Positions 1-7,741 of a stretch of 32,471 bases of DNA are shown one piece after another. Position 1 is the stretch's first letter. Every line of letters begins with the position of its first letter. The translations under genes were made by a program, and so were the position numbers. The stretch is from a virus: positions 1-32,471 of the IMG/VR virus record IMGVR_UViG_3300049739_000218; one strand, 5' to 3'. The notes under the pieces are model-generated. The model was not told the origin of the DNA. It ran no database searches and saw only the letters and a list, made by a program, of their open reading frames with translations.

Positions 1-1525
1 ACTCTTTACCAGCATCAAACTTTATTCTACCATCAAATACTGGTGGATAAATTACAAGCATTTTGGTAAACTTACCTTTGTCGTCACCCTGCATTTGGAA
101 CGTGCTTTTTATTTGGATCATGTTAGAGCTTTCTAACACAGTCTTAAAGAATCTGTTTAGGTTATCAGGATCGTTGTTCATCTGTGCCGCAACGTTTTTA
201 GCAAGTGTTGTTGTGAAGTGCCATAGCTTTCTGTACTTGGCATTTTGTAAAGTTGCGTCTTTAGGACGATACACATTTGAATTCATGTATTCATCATAGT
301 GTCTTGGTACTGCTTGTTTAATTCTTTCTTCATTATTCCAACTAGATGGATCGTCAACTAGTTTTTTAAGTGCATCTAGTTCGGCTTCATTAATCATACC
401 TAATCTAGTTGCTAGTTTGTAAACTTGATACTTCTTATCTTTTTCCTTAATTGTTTCCATCCAACCCAAGTACTCTTTAAATTCTGTAAAGAAGTTTTTG
501 TTCTTTAATTTAATTACGTCTGGTTTGTTATCAATAGTTTCTGCAATACTAACGGCACTTGCCTTCGCACCACCTTTACCATCTTTAGCACTAATACCTA
601 TCTTTGCTCCCTTAGGAGATATAATAAAACTGTCAATAAGTTTTTGTGATTCGTCTGCTGGATACTCTACAGTTTTCATAGCCTGCCAAGTAAGTCCTGG
701 TTCAATAACCTGTAACAGTTGTTCCTGTGCTTCTGCTACTGCACCTCCGACCATGCTTGATCCTTGTGATAGTGCAATAGGTCCTGCAATCTCACCTATT
801 TGAATTTCGTAGTTACCTTTGTAGTCCTTTGTTGCAGGCATGGATGTATCTAAGTTTTCTATTATGTCTGCAATGATTGGTCTTTCTTCTGGTGGAACAT
901 CTTTAGGAAATAGCTCTGAACTTCTAATTCTTTCTGCTACTGCTGATATGTCCATAGGACCATCTGTAACACCTAATCTATTTGGAAAGAACCTTACGTT
1001 AGGGTGTGCCTTGTTTGCAGTTGCTGATAATGTCTTTTTAATATTGTATCCTAATGGCTCTATGTTTCTCATAAAGTCAGTTAGTTCCCATTTGATGTAG
1101 TTTGCAGTCTTGCTCTTGTAATATCTTACAAAGTGTAGTGTACCTGCGTCTGATGTTATTTCAACAACAATGGCCGCATACTCGGTTAATGGCTTTTTGT
1201 TTGCTTCAATTAGTTTACCTGTGATACCAGCTGTCTTTAGATCTTCTTGGAACTGTACATCTGCATGAACAGAAGCTGGTCCTACTGATGATCCGTTTTT
1301 AGCATCTGGATCAGTTGTATCATCTTCTTTTTCTACTGCAACGTATCTTTCTGTTTGTTCATCTAATGGAAAGAACCAACAGTTGGTAGGAATAAACTTA
1401 CCACCTTCTTCAGTACTAAAAGGACTTTCCATACCCTTCAGATTGATATCGTCTACTGCACCTTTGATACCTCTAGTGCTTTCTAATATAGGTTTGGATA
1501 CTGTTTTAAATTCGAAAAATCGCAT
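1..1525 (-). CDS. Virion-type protein of unknown function, 3'-truncated by window edge
   Basis: The reading frame is open from ATG at 1525 down to base 1 (508 codons) without a stop, so the C-terminus lies outside the window. The protein begins MRFFEFKTVS and has no signal peptide, membrane segment or enzyme motif that I recognise. It is acidic to neutral with alternating predicted strands and helices. A late box CATAAATA at 1534-1541 lies immediately upstream, and there is no Shine-Dalgarno sequence, so the late RNA would have a leader of about 3 bases. The N-terminus fits the M-x-h-x-[DE]-h pattern shared with several head-region proteins near 27-32 kb. The late promoter and that motif suggest a virion component. 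Function unknown; coding status is confident. Confidence 0.85.
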   Translation of the reverse strand, partial: MRFFEFKTVSKPILESTRGIKGAVDDINLKGMESPFSTEEGGKFIPTNCWFFPLDEQTERYVAVEKEDDTTDPDAKNGSSVGPASVHADVQFQEDLKTAGITGKLIEANKKPLTEYAAIVVEITSDAGTLHFVRYYKSKTANYIKWELTDFMRNIEPLGYNIKKTLSATANKAHPNVRFFPNRLGVTDGPMDISAVAERIRSSELFPKDVPPEERPIIADIIENLDTSMPATKDYKGNYEIQIGEIAGPIALSQGSSMVGGAVAEAQEQLLQVIEPGLTWQAMKTVEYPADESQKLIDSFIISPKGAKIGISAKDGKGGAKASAVSIAETIDNKPDVIKLKNKNFFTEFKEYLGWMETIKEKDKKYQVYKLATRLGMINEAELDALKKLVDDPSSWNNEERIKQAVPRHYDEYMNSNVYRPKDATLQNAKYRKLWHFTTTLAKNVAAQMNNDPDNLNRFFKTVLESSNMIQIKSTFQMQGDDKGKFTKMLVIYPPVFDGRIKFDAGKE

Positions 1526-1533
1526 AACACAAG

Positions 1534-1541
1534 TATTTATG
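1534..1541 (-). promoter_or_regulatory. T4-type late promoter box (CATAAATA)
   Basis: The minus strand reads CATAAATA, one base off the T4 late consensus TATAAATA. By T4 spacing, RNA starts near 1528, only 3 bases before the ATG at 1525. No Shine-Dalgarno sequence is present between them. Confidence 0.6.
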
Positions 1542-2238
1542 CTATTTTAGGAAACAAGGCATTAGTACAAAATTCATCTACGTCTGCTTCGTTAAGCCCT
1601 AAGGACTTCATAACACGTGGTGTATGTGGGTTCTGTTGCTGATTATGACAGTAATAGTCCTGTGCACCAGCAGTAAACTCTACTGTTTGTTCTCCTGCAT
1701 ATTCAGGTACACTATCAAACCATACCTTTAAGTTATCAACTGCAAGTTTACAAATAGCCTGTGCTTCTTCTTCTGTAGCAACGTTACCAGCGGCAATCAT
1801 GCCTGGACTGAATATGTTTGTTGCCCATTCAGGTAATTCACGTTTCTTACTAGGAATAAAATCTTTGACAGCATCTAAGTACCATTCACACAACGGATGA
1901 TCTTCTCCGCCACTTGATGCACTAAAGTCATGGAAGGCACCAGTCATCTTACGTTTGCCTGCGATAACATCAAAGCCGTATATAGGTGCACCATTGTCTA
2001 GTGTTGGAAAGCAACATACGTGCATCATCCACAGACCTTTTTGTTCACGTACATCAACAACGTCAATGTGAGCTCTTCGAACGTGCTTGTTTGCCCATAC
2101 TCTATTCAACCAACCGTTCTCAGGCTGATTAAACTTGTTCAAGGTCTTTTCTTCTGTTTCTTCTGCATACTTGTCAAATATGTCAAGTATCTCGTCTTGG
2201 GTTTTAATTAGTGTGTCCCATATAATTGATTCGCTCAC
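1537..2238 (-). CDS. pcyX: Ferredoxin-dependent bilin reductase, PcyX/PcyA-like
   Basis: This 233-residue protein has the length and core of the ferredoxin-dependent bilin reductase family, which reduces biliverdin IXalpha to phycobilins. The core runs from about residue 45 to 125: RRAHIDVVDV, MMHVCCFP and YGFDVIAG. These match the PcyA strands that carry its catalytic Glu76, His88 and Asp105. By my alignment His73 and Asp90 are kept, while the Glu position is Asp59. The PcyX subfamily from uncultured marine phages makes phycoerythrobilin and occurs next to a phage heme oxygenase, as here. The gene overlaps the upstream halogenase by 4 bases (ATGA), so it is probably translationally coupled and the last gene of the cassette. 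The bilin product is inferred. The family is confident, the subfamily likely. Confidence 0.88.
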   Translation of the reverse strand: MSESIIWDTLIKTQDEILDIFDKYAEETEEKTLNKFNQPENGWLNRVWANKHVRRAHIDVVDVREQKGLWMMHVCCFPTLDNGAPIYGFDVIAGKRKMTGAFHDFSASSGGEDHPLCEWYLDAVKDFIPSKKRELPEWATNIFSPGMIAAGNVATEEEAQAICKLAVDNLKVWFDSVPEYAGEQTVEFTAGAQDYYCHNQQQNPHTPRVMKSLGLNEADVDEFCTNALFPKIA

Positions 2239-3731
2239 CTGTTACTCCATTGTCTGTTTGTTAAGCCCGGATAAGAAGCTTTCTTGTTTTCTTCCTTCAT
2301 TCTATTTAAAAGGTCTAAGCTCTCTGCTTCACCTAAATTGGCAGTAGCAGTTTTAATGCCTACGGTGTTTAACCATAGCTTCCAATTGATGTCTTGAAAT
2401 ATTTCTGTGTTGCGTGGAAAGAACTGTTCATCTACTGTGGGAGTAAAGTTTCTTGCATAGTTTGTACACAGATCTTCCATCTTTTTAGTTTCTTTAAAGT
2501 TTTCTTCAACGTGTCTCCAAAACTTACTCTGTCTTGGATTGCTAAAATAATGTAGTGCAACAAAGCCCATGCTATCTTCGTACACGTTACTCATGTCCTC
2601 GTTAAATCTATCTACGTCTGCCTGTTCATAGTAACCTTTTTTCATATAGTGTAGTGCTGAACTACCTATTACTAATAGTGCAAGTCCTGTTGACTCGAGT
2701 GGTTCAATAAATCCACTTGCTAGTCCTACACTAAAACAGTTGCCACGCCAGTTGTTTGCATTGTACTCTGGTTTGAAAGGTACATGATTAAACTTACCTG
2801 TTCTTAATCTATGTTCTCCCCAATGTTGTACAAAGTAATCTTCTGCTTCTTGTTTAGTTGTTATATCACTGTTGTAACAAAGTCCACTACCTATTCTATC
2901 TTTAACAGGAGTTTTCCATATCCATCCGTGGTCACAAGCCTGTGCAGTTACATAAGGTACCTGCGGTTCATCTTCTGTTTCATAACTAATCTGTGATGCC
3001 ACTGCGGCATTTGTAAACAACATATGGCTTCTGTCAACCCATTTACTGTTGCCTAGTGCATTTGAAAGTAATCTTTTAAATCCTGTACAGTCAACAAAGA
3101 AGTCTCCAGTGACTATTTCATCGTTCTCTAATACAACGTGTTCAATGTTTCCATCTTTTATAACAGGCTTATCTATGTGTGCTTTAATATGTTTTAACCT
3201 TGGATACTTCTTATTAAGATATTCGCTTAAGAAGTTTGCCAGTTTAACTGCATCTAAATGATAACCTACATGAGCTTCACTACCACAGGCAGTTGTGTTA
3301 CCTGCAATCTTCTTATCCTTAACACTGATGTCATACCAAGCAGTCCACTTTTCGTAATCTTCAAAAGGAACATTAGCATCTCGACATAAGTCTATTACAT
3401 CATGCCAGTTACCTGTTTGTGCTTTTTCAATTGGAAAGTAAAAAGGTTGCCAAATGTTTTTACCATCATCTCTCCAGTTAGGAAAGTATGTGCCTAGTTT
3501 AATAGTTGCATCACATTCCTTTGTCCACAGTTCGGTTGGTATACCACAGTCAGTTAGGTAATGGTCGAAGCCAAGTATAGTAGCTTCACCTACTCCTACT
3601 ATAGGTATGTTAGGACTTTCTATTAGTGTGATTTGTGTGTTGGGTAAATTGTATAGGGCATAAGCGGCTGTGAGCCAACCTGCACTACCTCCTCCAACTA
3701 TAACAATTTTTTTAACTTGTGAGTTTGACAT
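2235..3731 (-). CDS. Flavin-dependent tryptophan halogenase family protein
   Basis: 498 residues, close to the roughly 500-540 usual for PrnA-type halogenases. The N-terminal FAD-binding motif GGGSAG is at residues 13-18. The lysine expected to carry the chloramine/HOCl intermediate is K78 in ATIKLG (PrnA Lys79). The WxWxIP signature is present as W270-I-W272-K-T-P, with Thr for Ile. The conserved GFIEPLEST holds E346, aligning with the catalytic Glu of PrnA. These residues support an active FADH2-dependent halogenase. The substrate cannot be read from sequence: free tryptophan is the family default, but the gene lies between heme oxygenase (20-base overlap) and bilin reductase (4-base overlap). 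Such halogenases are known in marine myoviruses. It needs reduced flavin from a host reductase. Confidence 0.92.
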   Translation of the reverse strand: MSNSQVKKIVIVGGGSAGWLTAAYALYNLPNTQITLIESPNIPIVGVGEATILGFDHYLTDCGIPTELWTKECDATIKLGTYFPNWRDDGKNIWQPFYFPIEKAQTGNWHDVIDLCRDANVPFEDYEKWTAWYDISVKDKKIAGNTTACGSEAHVGYHLDAVKLANFLSEYLNKKYPRLKHIKAHIDKPVIKDGNIEHVVLENDEIVTGDFFVDCTGFKRLLSNALGNSKWVDRSHMLFTNAAVASQISYETEDEPQVPYVTAQACDHGWIWKTPVKDRIGSGLCYNSDITTKQEAEDYFVQHWGEHRLRTGKFNHVPFKPEYNANNWRGNCFSVGLASGFIEPLESTGLALLVIGSSALHYMKKGYYEQADVDRFNEDMSNVYEDSMGFVALHYFSNPRQSKFWRHVEENFKETKKMEDLCTNYARNFTPTVDEQFFPRNTEIFQDINWKLWLNTVGIKTATANLGEAESLDLLNRMKEENKKASYPGLTNRQWSNR

Positions 3732-4257
3732 CCATCAATTCCTGAAAAGTTTTAGTAGCAAAGTCAAAACAAATCTTTGCCTCATCAGCCATACTATCAT
3801 CTAAACGTTCTCTAATTAATTCTTTAAGAGCTGGACCGTTTTCGAAATTATATAGTGTGCCACTTCCTGGAATCTTTTTACGGATCATCTGTCCACCACT
3901 TAGGTCACCCATGTGCCTAGTATAAATGTGTGCGAACAATTTCTTTTCATCATCTTTTATGCTCATGATATGATCTGCATATTCTTTAGTAACAGATAAA
4001 AGCTCAGGTGGATTGTCTTTGTCTTCCCACAGTTCTTCATAGTCTGCCCAGATGTTTGGAGCTCGTCTAATATCCATTAGACCGTTCATTAATCCATGTG
4101 ACATGGAACATACTTCTAAAATATTATATTGTTGATGCTGATTGTACATAAAGGTAGCATATAGTTTCGGATCTATATGTCCGCTCATTAGTACTTTTAC
4201 AAACTGTTGTCTTTCTGCATTACGATGATGTTCGTATGTTAATTCTTTAAGGCTCAT
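3712..4257 (-). CDS. hemO: Heme oxygenase (biliverdin-forming)
   Basis: 181-residue heme oxygenase that opens heme to biliverdin, Fe2+ and CO using ferredoxin electrons and O2. The proximal heme ligand is His11 in the HxxAE motif (residues 11-15). The distal helix signature GDLSGGQ is at about 117-123, followed by the conserved basic stretch MIRKKIPG. No membrane anchor is present, so it is the soluble bacterial or cyanobacterial type. It starts 4 bases inside the end of clpS and overlaps the halogenase start by 20 bases. Its product is the substrate of the bilin reductase at 1537-2238. The released iron could also feed the many iron enzymes in this window, which is inference. Confidence 0.95.
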   Translation of the reverse strand: MSLKELTYEHHRNAERQQFVKVLMSGHIDPKLYATFMYNQHQQYNILEVCSMSHGLMNGLMDIRRAPNIWADYEELWEDKDNPPELLSVTKEYADHIMSIKDDEKKLFAHIYTRHMGDLSGGQMIRKKIPGSGTLYNFENGPALKELIRERLDDSMADEAKICFDFATKTFQELMDVKLTS

Positions 4258-4562
4258 TCTTTCTCAACTTTCACTTGTAATGGAAAGCCGTTTGAGCGAG
4301 CCAACTGCGTAGTTTCGATTCCTTTTTGTTCTGCTATTTCAAAAGTGAATACTCCAACTATCGCTGACCCTTCTTCATGTATTTTTACAGTAAGGTCTCT
4401 TGCCGTTTCGTCTGTATGTTTAAATATTCCGATAAGGCACTCAATCACGAAGTCCATTGGTGTTTGGTCGTCATTTAAGAAAACAACTTTGAACATTCCT
4501 GGCTCTAAGATTTGTTGCTTAATTTTTTCGTCTATTTGTACGTCCATAACATTACTTATCAT
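4254..4562 (-). CDS. clpS: ClpS, ClpAP N-degron adaptor
   Basis: 102-residue ClpS. The family core is complete: FKVVFLNDDQTPMDFV near residues 24-39, the helix with ARDLTVKIHEEG, then VGVFTFEIAEQK and a C-terminal PLQVKVEKE. The D-D and T-P-M residues of the N-degron pocket are present. In bacteria ClpS delivers N-degron substrates to ClpA and inhibits ClpAP degradation of ssrA-tagged proteins. I chose ATG 4562 because CAGGAG lies 8 bases upstream; an in-frame ATG at 4622 falls inside a strong hairpin and has no homology. It is the first gene of the heme oxygenase cassette (4-base overlap). A tmRNA about 10 kb away makes the ssrA link relevant. Confidence 0.93.
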   Translation of the reverse strand: MISNVMDVQIDEKIKQQILEPGMFKVVFLNDDQTPMDFVIECLIGIFKHTDETARDLTVKIHEEGSAIVGVFTFEIAEQKGIETTQLARSNGFPLQVKVEKE

Positions 4563-4586
4563 TGAATCGCTCCTGAGAATTAGAAG

Positions 4587-4625
4587 TGAGTGGGGAGAGT
4601 AACATAGAAGTTGTGTCCCCACTCA
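4587..4625 (-). terminator. Strong hairpin between hsp20 and clpS (possible terminator or attenuator)
   Basis: A perfect 10-bp inverted repeat, TGAGTGGGGA (4587-4596) and TCCCCACTCA (4616-4625), with a 19-base loop. On the minus strand it follows the hsp20 stop by 12 bases and is followed by CTTCTAATTCTC, which is only moderately U-rich. It could end or weaken hsp20 transcripts, stabilise the 3' end, or shape the clpS leader. No separate promoter is visible between it and clpS. Confidence 0.5.
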
Positions 4626-4637
4626 TTCCGTTTTGAA

Positions 4638-5078
4638 CTACTTAATGCTAATAGTTCTTGGTTTTTTGCTATCTGGAATAATCTTTTCCAGTTCAACTTG
4701 TAAAAGACCGTCTTTAAGTTCCGCACCTTTTACTTCCACATCTTCAGCAATAGTAAAAGATCTAGTAAAGTGTCTTTTGCTAATACCTTGGTGTAGTGTG
4801 CCTTCTTTAGCTTCTTCCTTCTCATGAATGGATTTGATTTCTAAAGTATTATCTGCGTACTTAACTTCAATATCCTTCTTGTTGAAGCCTGCAAGGGCTA
4901 CTTCAATATTGTAGGTGTATTCACCTGTTTTTACAATATTGTAAGGTGGGTAATTAACAGATGGTGTCATTAACGTATCGTTGTCAAACATTCTTTCGAA
5001 GTGATCAAAGATAGGATCAAACCCTACTGTTACTGGTCTTAGTTGATTAAAAATTGATAGATGTTGATGTCTTGTCAT
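4638..5078 (-). CDS. Small heat-shock protein, Hsp20/IbpA family
   Basis: 146 residues with an alpha-crystallin domain at about 40-140. Family marks are YPPYNI at the domain start, AGFNKKDIEV, the LHQGI..R.F.R.F segment, DGLLQVEL and a C-terminal IPDSKKPR. The N-terminus (residues 1-40) with FDPIFDHFERMFDN resembles IbpA. It would hold unfolding proteins in soluble complexes as an ATP-independent chaperone. AAAGGAGA lies 7 bases before the ATG. A perfect T4 late box (TATAAATA, 5146-5153) and a sigma70-like promoter (5165-5193) lie upstream, so it may be made both early and late. Hsp20 genes are common in marine T4-like phages. Confidence 0.95.
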   Translation of the reverse strand: MTRHQHLSIFNQLRPVTVGFDPIFDHFERMFDNDTLMTPSVNYPPYNIVKTGEYTYNIEVALAGFNKKDIEVKYADNTLEIKSIHEKEEAKEGTLHQGISKRHFTRSFTIAEDVEVKGAELKDGLLQVELEKIIPDSKKPRTISIK

Positions 5079-5145
5079 TATATGTCTCCTTTATTAAGCA
5101 AGTTAAATGTTGAAAGAACCTATCAAGCATTCTTTAACATATTAG

Positions 5146-5153
5146 TATTTATA
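5146..5153 (-). promoter_or_regulatory. T4-type late promoter, perfect TATAAATA
   Basis: The exact consensus TATAAATA lies on the minus strand. RNA would start near 5140, about 60 bases before the Hsp20 ATG at 5078. Confidence 0.7.
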
Positions 5154-5164
5154 CTACTATACGA

Positions 5165-5193
5165 ATTATATGCTAAAATAGGTCAATTTACAA
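5165..5193 (-). promoter_or_regulatory. Sigma70-like promoter upstream of hsp20
   Basis: -35 TTGTAA (5188-5193), 17-base spacer, -10 TATAAT (5165-5170). The -10 is perfect and the -35 weaker. It lies just upstream of the late box, giving two promoter types in front of hsp20. Confidence 0.5.
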
Positions 5194-5210
5194 GTATAAA
5201 TGTAACCAAA

Positions 5211-5765
5211 TTACTTGATATGAACGAAAAAGAACTGATTTAAGCTATAACGGCCTGAGCCTTTAATGTGCTTTACTTCGTGTTGCTCGAAGCTAGGAAA
5301 CAGTATAGTTGTATTGTTTTCCATCTTAGGAGTATAGTCATAGTCACTGAAACATAGCTCTCCTCCTGTATACTGCTTGGGGTCTTCATGTAATAATGTT
5401 ACTGCTGACATAACTGCAAGGTCTGGGTGCGGAGCATAACTACCATCTCCATTATAACAGTTCAGTTGTGTTACATCAAAATTACACATCTTGATATAGT
5501 TACTAAACACATTGTCGGACAGGTCAATATTAAATATCTTTCTGTTGTATCTAAGAATACTGCTGACGTGTCTATCTTCCTTGTAGTGCTTATCTAAATG
5601 CACGGCAGTCATGTTACTGCTTTTAGGATCACCATTGTCTTGTGTGTCCTGGCTGTGTTTATTAAGATAGTTTATTTCAGAAAATACACTTGGAAGTTCT
5701 GCATCGTCAAAGAAGTTGTTAATTATTGTGTGTACAAACGGAACCTTGTGTGTGCTAACTTGCAT
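5211..5765 (-). CDS. 2OG-Fe(II) oxygenase, prolyl-4-hydroxylase/PKHD-like
   Basis: 184 residues. The double-stranded beta-helix metal triad is readable: H113-P-D115, distal H162 in FEQHEVKHI, and the 2-oxoglutarate-binding Arg in GSGRYSLNQFF (R172). GGELCF, typical of the PKHD and P4H families, lies between them. It would use O2 and 2-oxoglutarate to hydroxylate an unknown substrate, a protein side chain being the family default. It overlaps the end of guaC by 11 bases. It is one of five members of this superfamily in the window. The substrate is unknown. Confidence 0.88.
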   Translation of the reverse strand: MQVSTHKVPFVHTIINNFFDDAELPSVFSEINYLNKHSQDTQDNGDPKSSNMTAVHLDKHYKEDRHVSSILRYNRKIFNIDLSDNVFSNYIKMCNFDVTQLNCYNGDGSYAPHPDLAVMSAVTLLHEDPKQYTGGELCFSDYDYTPKMENNTTILFPSFEQHEVKHIKGSGRYSLNQFFFVHIK

Positions 5766-6870
5766 TGTACTGATTGAACACTTGGTTAACCTGTTGTGTA
5801 CATCTTACGAATGTAGTACACTTAGGCATATCTTTAATACGTTTTGCACCAATGTATGTGCAAGTGGATCTTAGTCCGCCAAGTATTTCTGTTAGTGTAC
5901 CTTCTACTTCTCCTTTGTAAGGAATAGAAACAAGTTTACCTTCTGCTCCACGGTATCCATCTTTACGTGTACCATGTGTTGCCATTGCCGCATCTGAACT
6001 CATACCGTAAAACTCAACAAAGTTTTGTTCTTCAAATCGTGGAACATAAGTTCCGTTGTCTAACTTGTGAGCACCACCTGTTGCAGTATGTTTTGTAATA
6101 ATGTTACCGCCACCTTCTTTGTGTCCTGCTAACATACCGCCTAGCATTGTAAAGTGAGCACCTGCTCCAAAGGCTTTACTTACATCTCCTGGATACACAC
6201 AACCGCCATCAGCAATAATGTGTCCACCAATACCGTTGGCCGCATCAGCACACTCAATGATTCCTGATAGTTGCGGAACACCAACACCTGTCATCAGTCG
6301 TGTAGTACATACCGATCCTGGACCAATACCACACTTGACAATGTCAGCACCTTTGATAATAAGTTCTTCTGTCATCTCTGCTGATATAACATTACCAGCA
6401 ATAATAGTTTTGTCTGGATAGTCATCTCTAACCTTTGATATAAAGTCTGCATAGTTTTCATGATAAGCATTTGCAACATCAACTGTAATAAACTTGATGT
6501 CTGGATACATTTCTAATACTGCTTTCATAGTAGCATAGTCTTTTGCATCTTTATCCCAAATAACTCCTGTACCTGTACAAACACTTAGGTACTTCATCTT
6601 AACACCTTGGCTCTGTTCTTTCCAGTCTTCTACGGAATAATGTTTTCTCATTACAGTAATCATCTTGTGATCCTGTAATACCTTTGCCATCTCAAATGTA
6701 CCAACACCGTCCATGTTACTTGACATGATAGGTACTCCGGTCCATTCATTACCGTGATGAAACTTAAACGTTCGAGTTAAGTCGACATCACGTCTGCTTT
6801 CTAATTTTGATCTTTTAGGTTTAAACAGTACGTCTTTGTAGTCCAACTTAATGTCTTGTTCTATTCTCAT
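5755..6870 (-). CDS. guaC: GMP reductase (GuaC)
   Basis: 371 residues, aligning over full length with E. coli GuaC (about 347): MRIEQDIKLDYKDVL at the start, catalytic Cys188 in GPGSVCTTR, ADGGC, GADFVMLGG-like GAHFTMLGGMLAGH, FYGMSS, and GGLRSTCTYIGA near the end. It has no CBS domains, which separates it from IMP dehydrogenase. It converts GMP to IMP with NADPH, recycling guanine nucleotides toward the adenine branch. About 20 extra residues follow GHKEGGGN (near 255-275). GGAGC lies 6 bases before the ATG. It overlaps both neighbouring 2OG oxygenase genes (4 and 11 bases), so all three are probably co-expressed. Confidence 0.93.
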   Translation of the reverse strand: MRIEQDIKLDYKDVLFKPKRSKLESRRDVDLTRTFKFHHGNEWTGVPIMSSNMDGVGTFEMAKVLQDHKMITVMRKHYSVEDWKEQSQGVKMKYLSVCTGTGVIWDKDAKDYATMKAVLEMYPDIKFITVDVANAYHENYADFISKVRDDYPDKTIIAGNVISAEMTEELIIKGADIVKCGIGPGSVCTTRLMTGVGVPQLSGIIECADAANGIGGHIIADGGCVYPGDVSKAFGAGAHFTMLGGMLAGHKEGGGNIITKHTATGGAHKLDNGTYVPRFEEQNFVEFYGMSSDAAMATHGTRKDGYRGAEGKLVSIPYKGEVEGTLTEILGGLRSTCTYIGAKRIKDMPKCTTFVRCTQQVNQVFNQYNAS

Positions 6871-7469
6871 CGTTTCGCTCCATAATTAAATGATATTGCT
6901 ATACGTTCTGCGTCTGACCTATTTTGCTTCACGGCGTGTTTAACCCATGATGGGAAAATAACAACCATACCTGGTTTAGGCGGATACGTAGCCATTGTAC
7001 TTGTGATTGTATTGTATGTGCTAAGATTATCTGGAATGTAATACTGTGCTTCGTCTCCACGATAAAATTGTAAGTCACCCATATTGTCTGTGGGTACATC
7101 AATATAAAACACACCACTCAACATAGCATCTTGATGATTATGTAATGTGTGGTATGCACCTGGACCATTCACGTTAATCCAGAAATTCTGCATTTCTAAT
7201 GGAGGAAAGCCTGCTGATGTTCTGCAATACTCTATTGCTTTATCTAATTCAACAACCATCTGTGTTAATGGGTCACGGATATCAGGCGGAAGTAAATCAA
7301 CATTTTCAATTGATCGACTATGCCAGCCACCTTCGTTACTGTTGCCAGCAAGTTCAGGTTCTTTGTTTCTCCAAGCTAGTGCAATATTCTTAAGTGCAGT
7401 ACGATTTATTTCATCGTTAATTCCTGCAAATACAATACTTGGAAACCATAAGTCCGCTTTAAGTTCCAT
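6867..7469 (-). CDS. 2OG-Fe(II) oxygenase family (TIGR02466-like)
   Basis: 200 residues. The C-terminal half carries HTLHNHQDAMLSGVFYIDVP, a G-L-F strand, then GMVVIFPSWVKHAV and RIAISFN, the pattern of the TIGR02466 putative 2OG-Fe(II) oxygenases common in marine phages. The likely metal ligands are H112, D114 and H178, with R189 for 2-oxoglutarate. The substrate is unknown. AGGAAGGA precedes the ATG, which overlaps the bS21 stop (TAATG). It shares only the fold with the gene at 5211-5765, so the two are not recent duplicates. Confidence 0.85.
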   Translation of the reverse strand: MELKADLWFPSIVFAGINDEINRTALKNIALAWRNKEPELAGNSNEGGWHSRSIENVDLLPPDIRDPLTQMVVELDKAIEYCRTSAGFPPLEMQNFWINVNGPGAYHTLHNHQDAMLSGVFYIDVPTDNMGDLQFYRGDEAQYYIPDNLSTYNTITSTMATYPPKPGMVVIFPSWVKHAVKQNRSDAERIAISFNYGAKR

Positions 7470-7741
7470 TAATATCCTTCCTCTAATCTACGACGACGAT
7501 CTTCTTTTCTTTGTCGAGCAATACCAGCCGCCTTAGCCTTTGCTCGTTTCTCGCTAGGTTTTTGATAATAACGTTTGTCTTTGTACTCCATCAAAATACC
7601 ATCCTGCGAAACTCGTTTTTTAAATTTTCTTAATGCACCGAAAAAGTCGTTGTTACGAACTTGAACGGTCAACCCACTTTTAGGTCTTTCCTTGAAATTT
7701 GACAAAGCTATCGTTCTCCTCTGCAATTTGTCCAACGTCAT
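7469..7741 (-). CDS. rpsU: Ribosomal protein bS21
   Basis: The core VRNNDFFGALRKFKKRV...YQKPSEKRAKAKAA is unmistakable bS21, the small-subunit protein at the mRNA exit and anti-Shine-Dalgarno region. From ATG 7741 the protein is 90 residues, with about 23 residues before the conserved start. An in-frame TTG at 7672 gives 67 residues, the usual family length. ATG is kept because a near-consensus sigma70 promoter (7764-7793) would start RNA about 16 bases before it and the TTG has no well-spaced Shine-Dalgarno sequence. The gene overlaps the upstream frame by 62 bases from ATG. A phage bS21 could replace the host copy and bias initiation to phage mRNAs, which is inference; bS21 is the commonest phage-borne ribosomal protein. 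Confidence 0.93.
   Translation of the reverse strand: MTLDKLQRRTIALSNFKERPKSGLTVQVRNNDFFGALRKFKKRVSQDGILMEYKDKRYYQKPSEKRAKAKAAGIARQRKEDRRRRLEEGY

Noticed and set aside
2150-2200. TTGACA-like sequences within pcyX
   Set aside because: No -10 at a suitable distance; the sequence encodes LDIFDKYAEE.
4563-4622. Upstream ATG for ClpS at 4622
   Set aside because: The extra 20 residues are encoded by the hairpin region, lack homology and a ribosome site.
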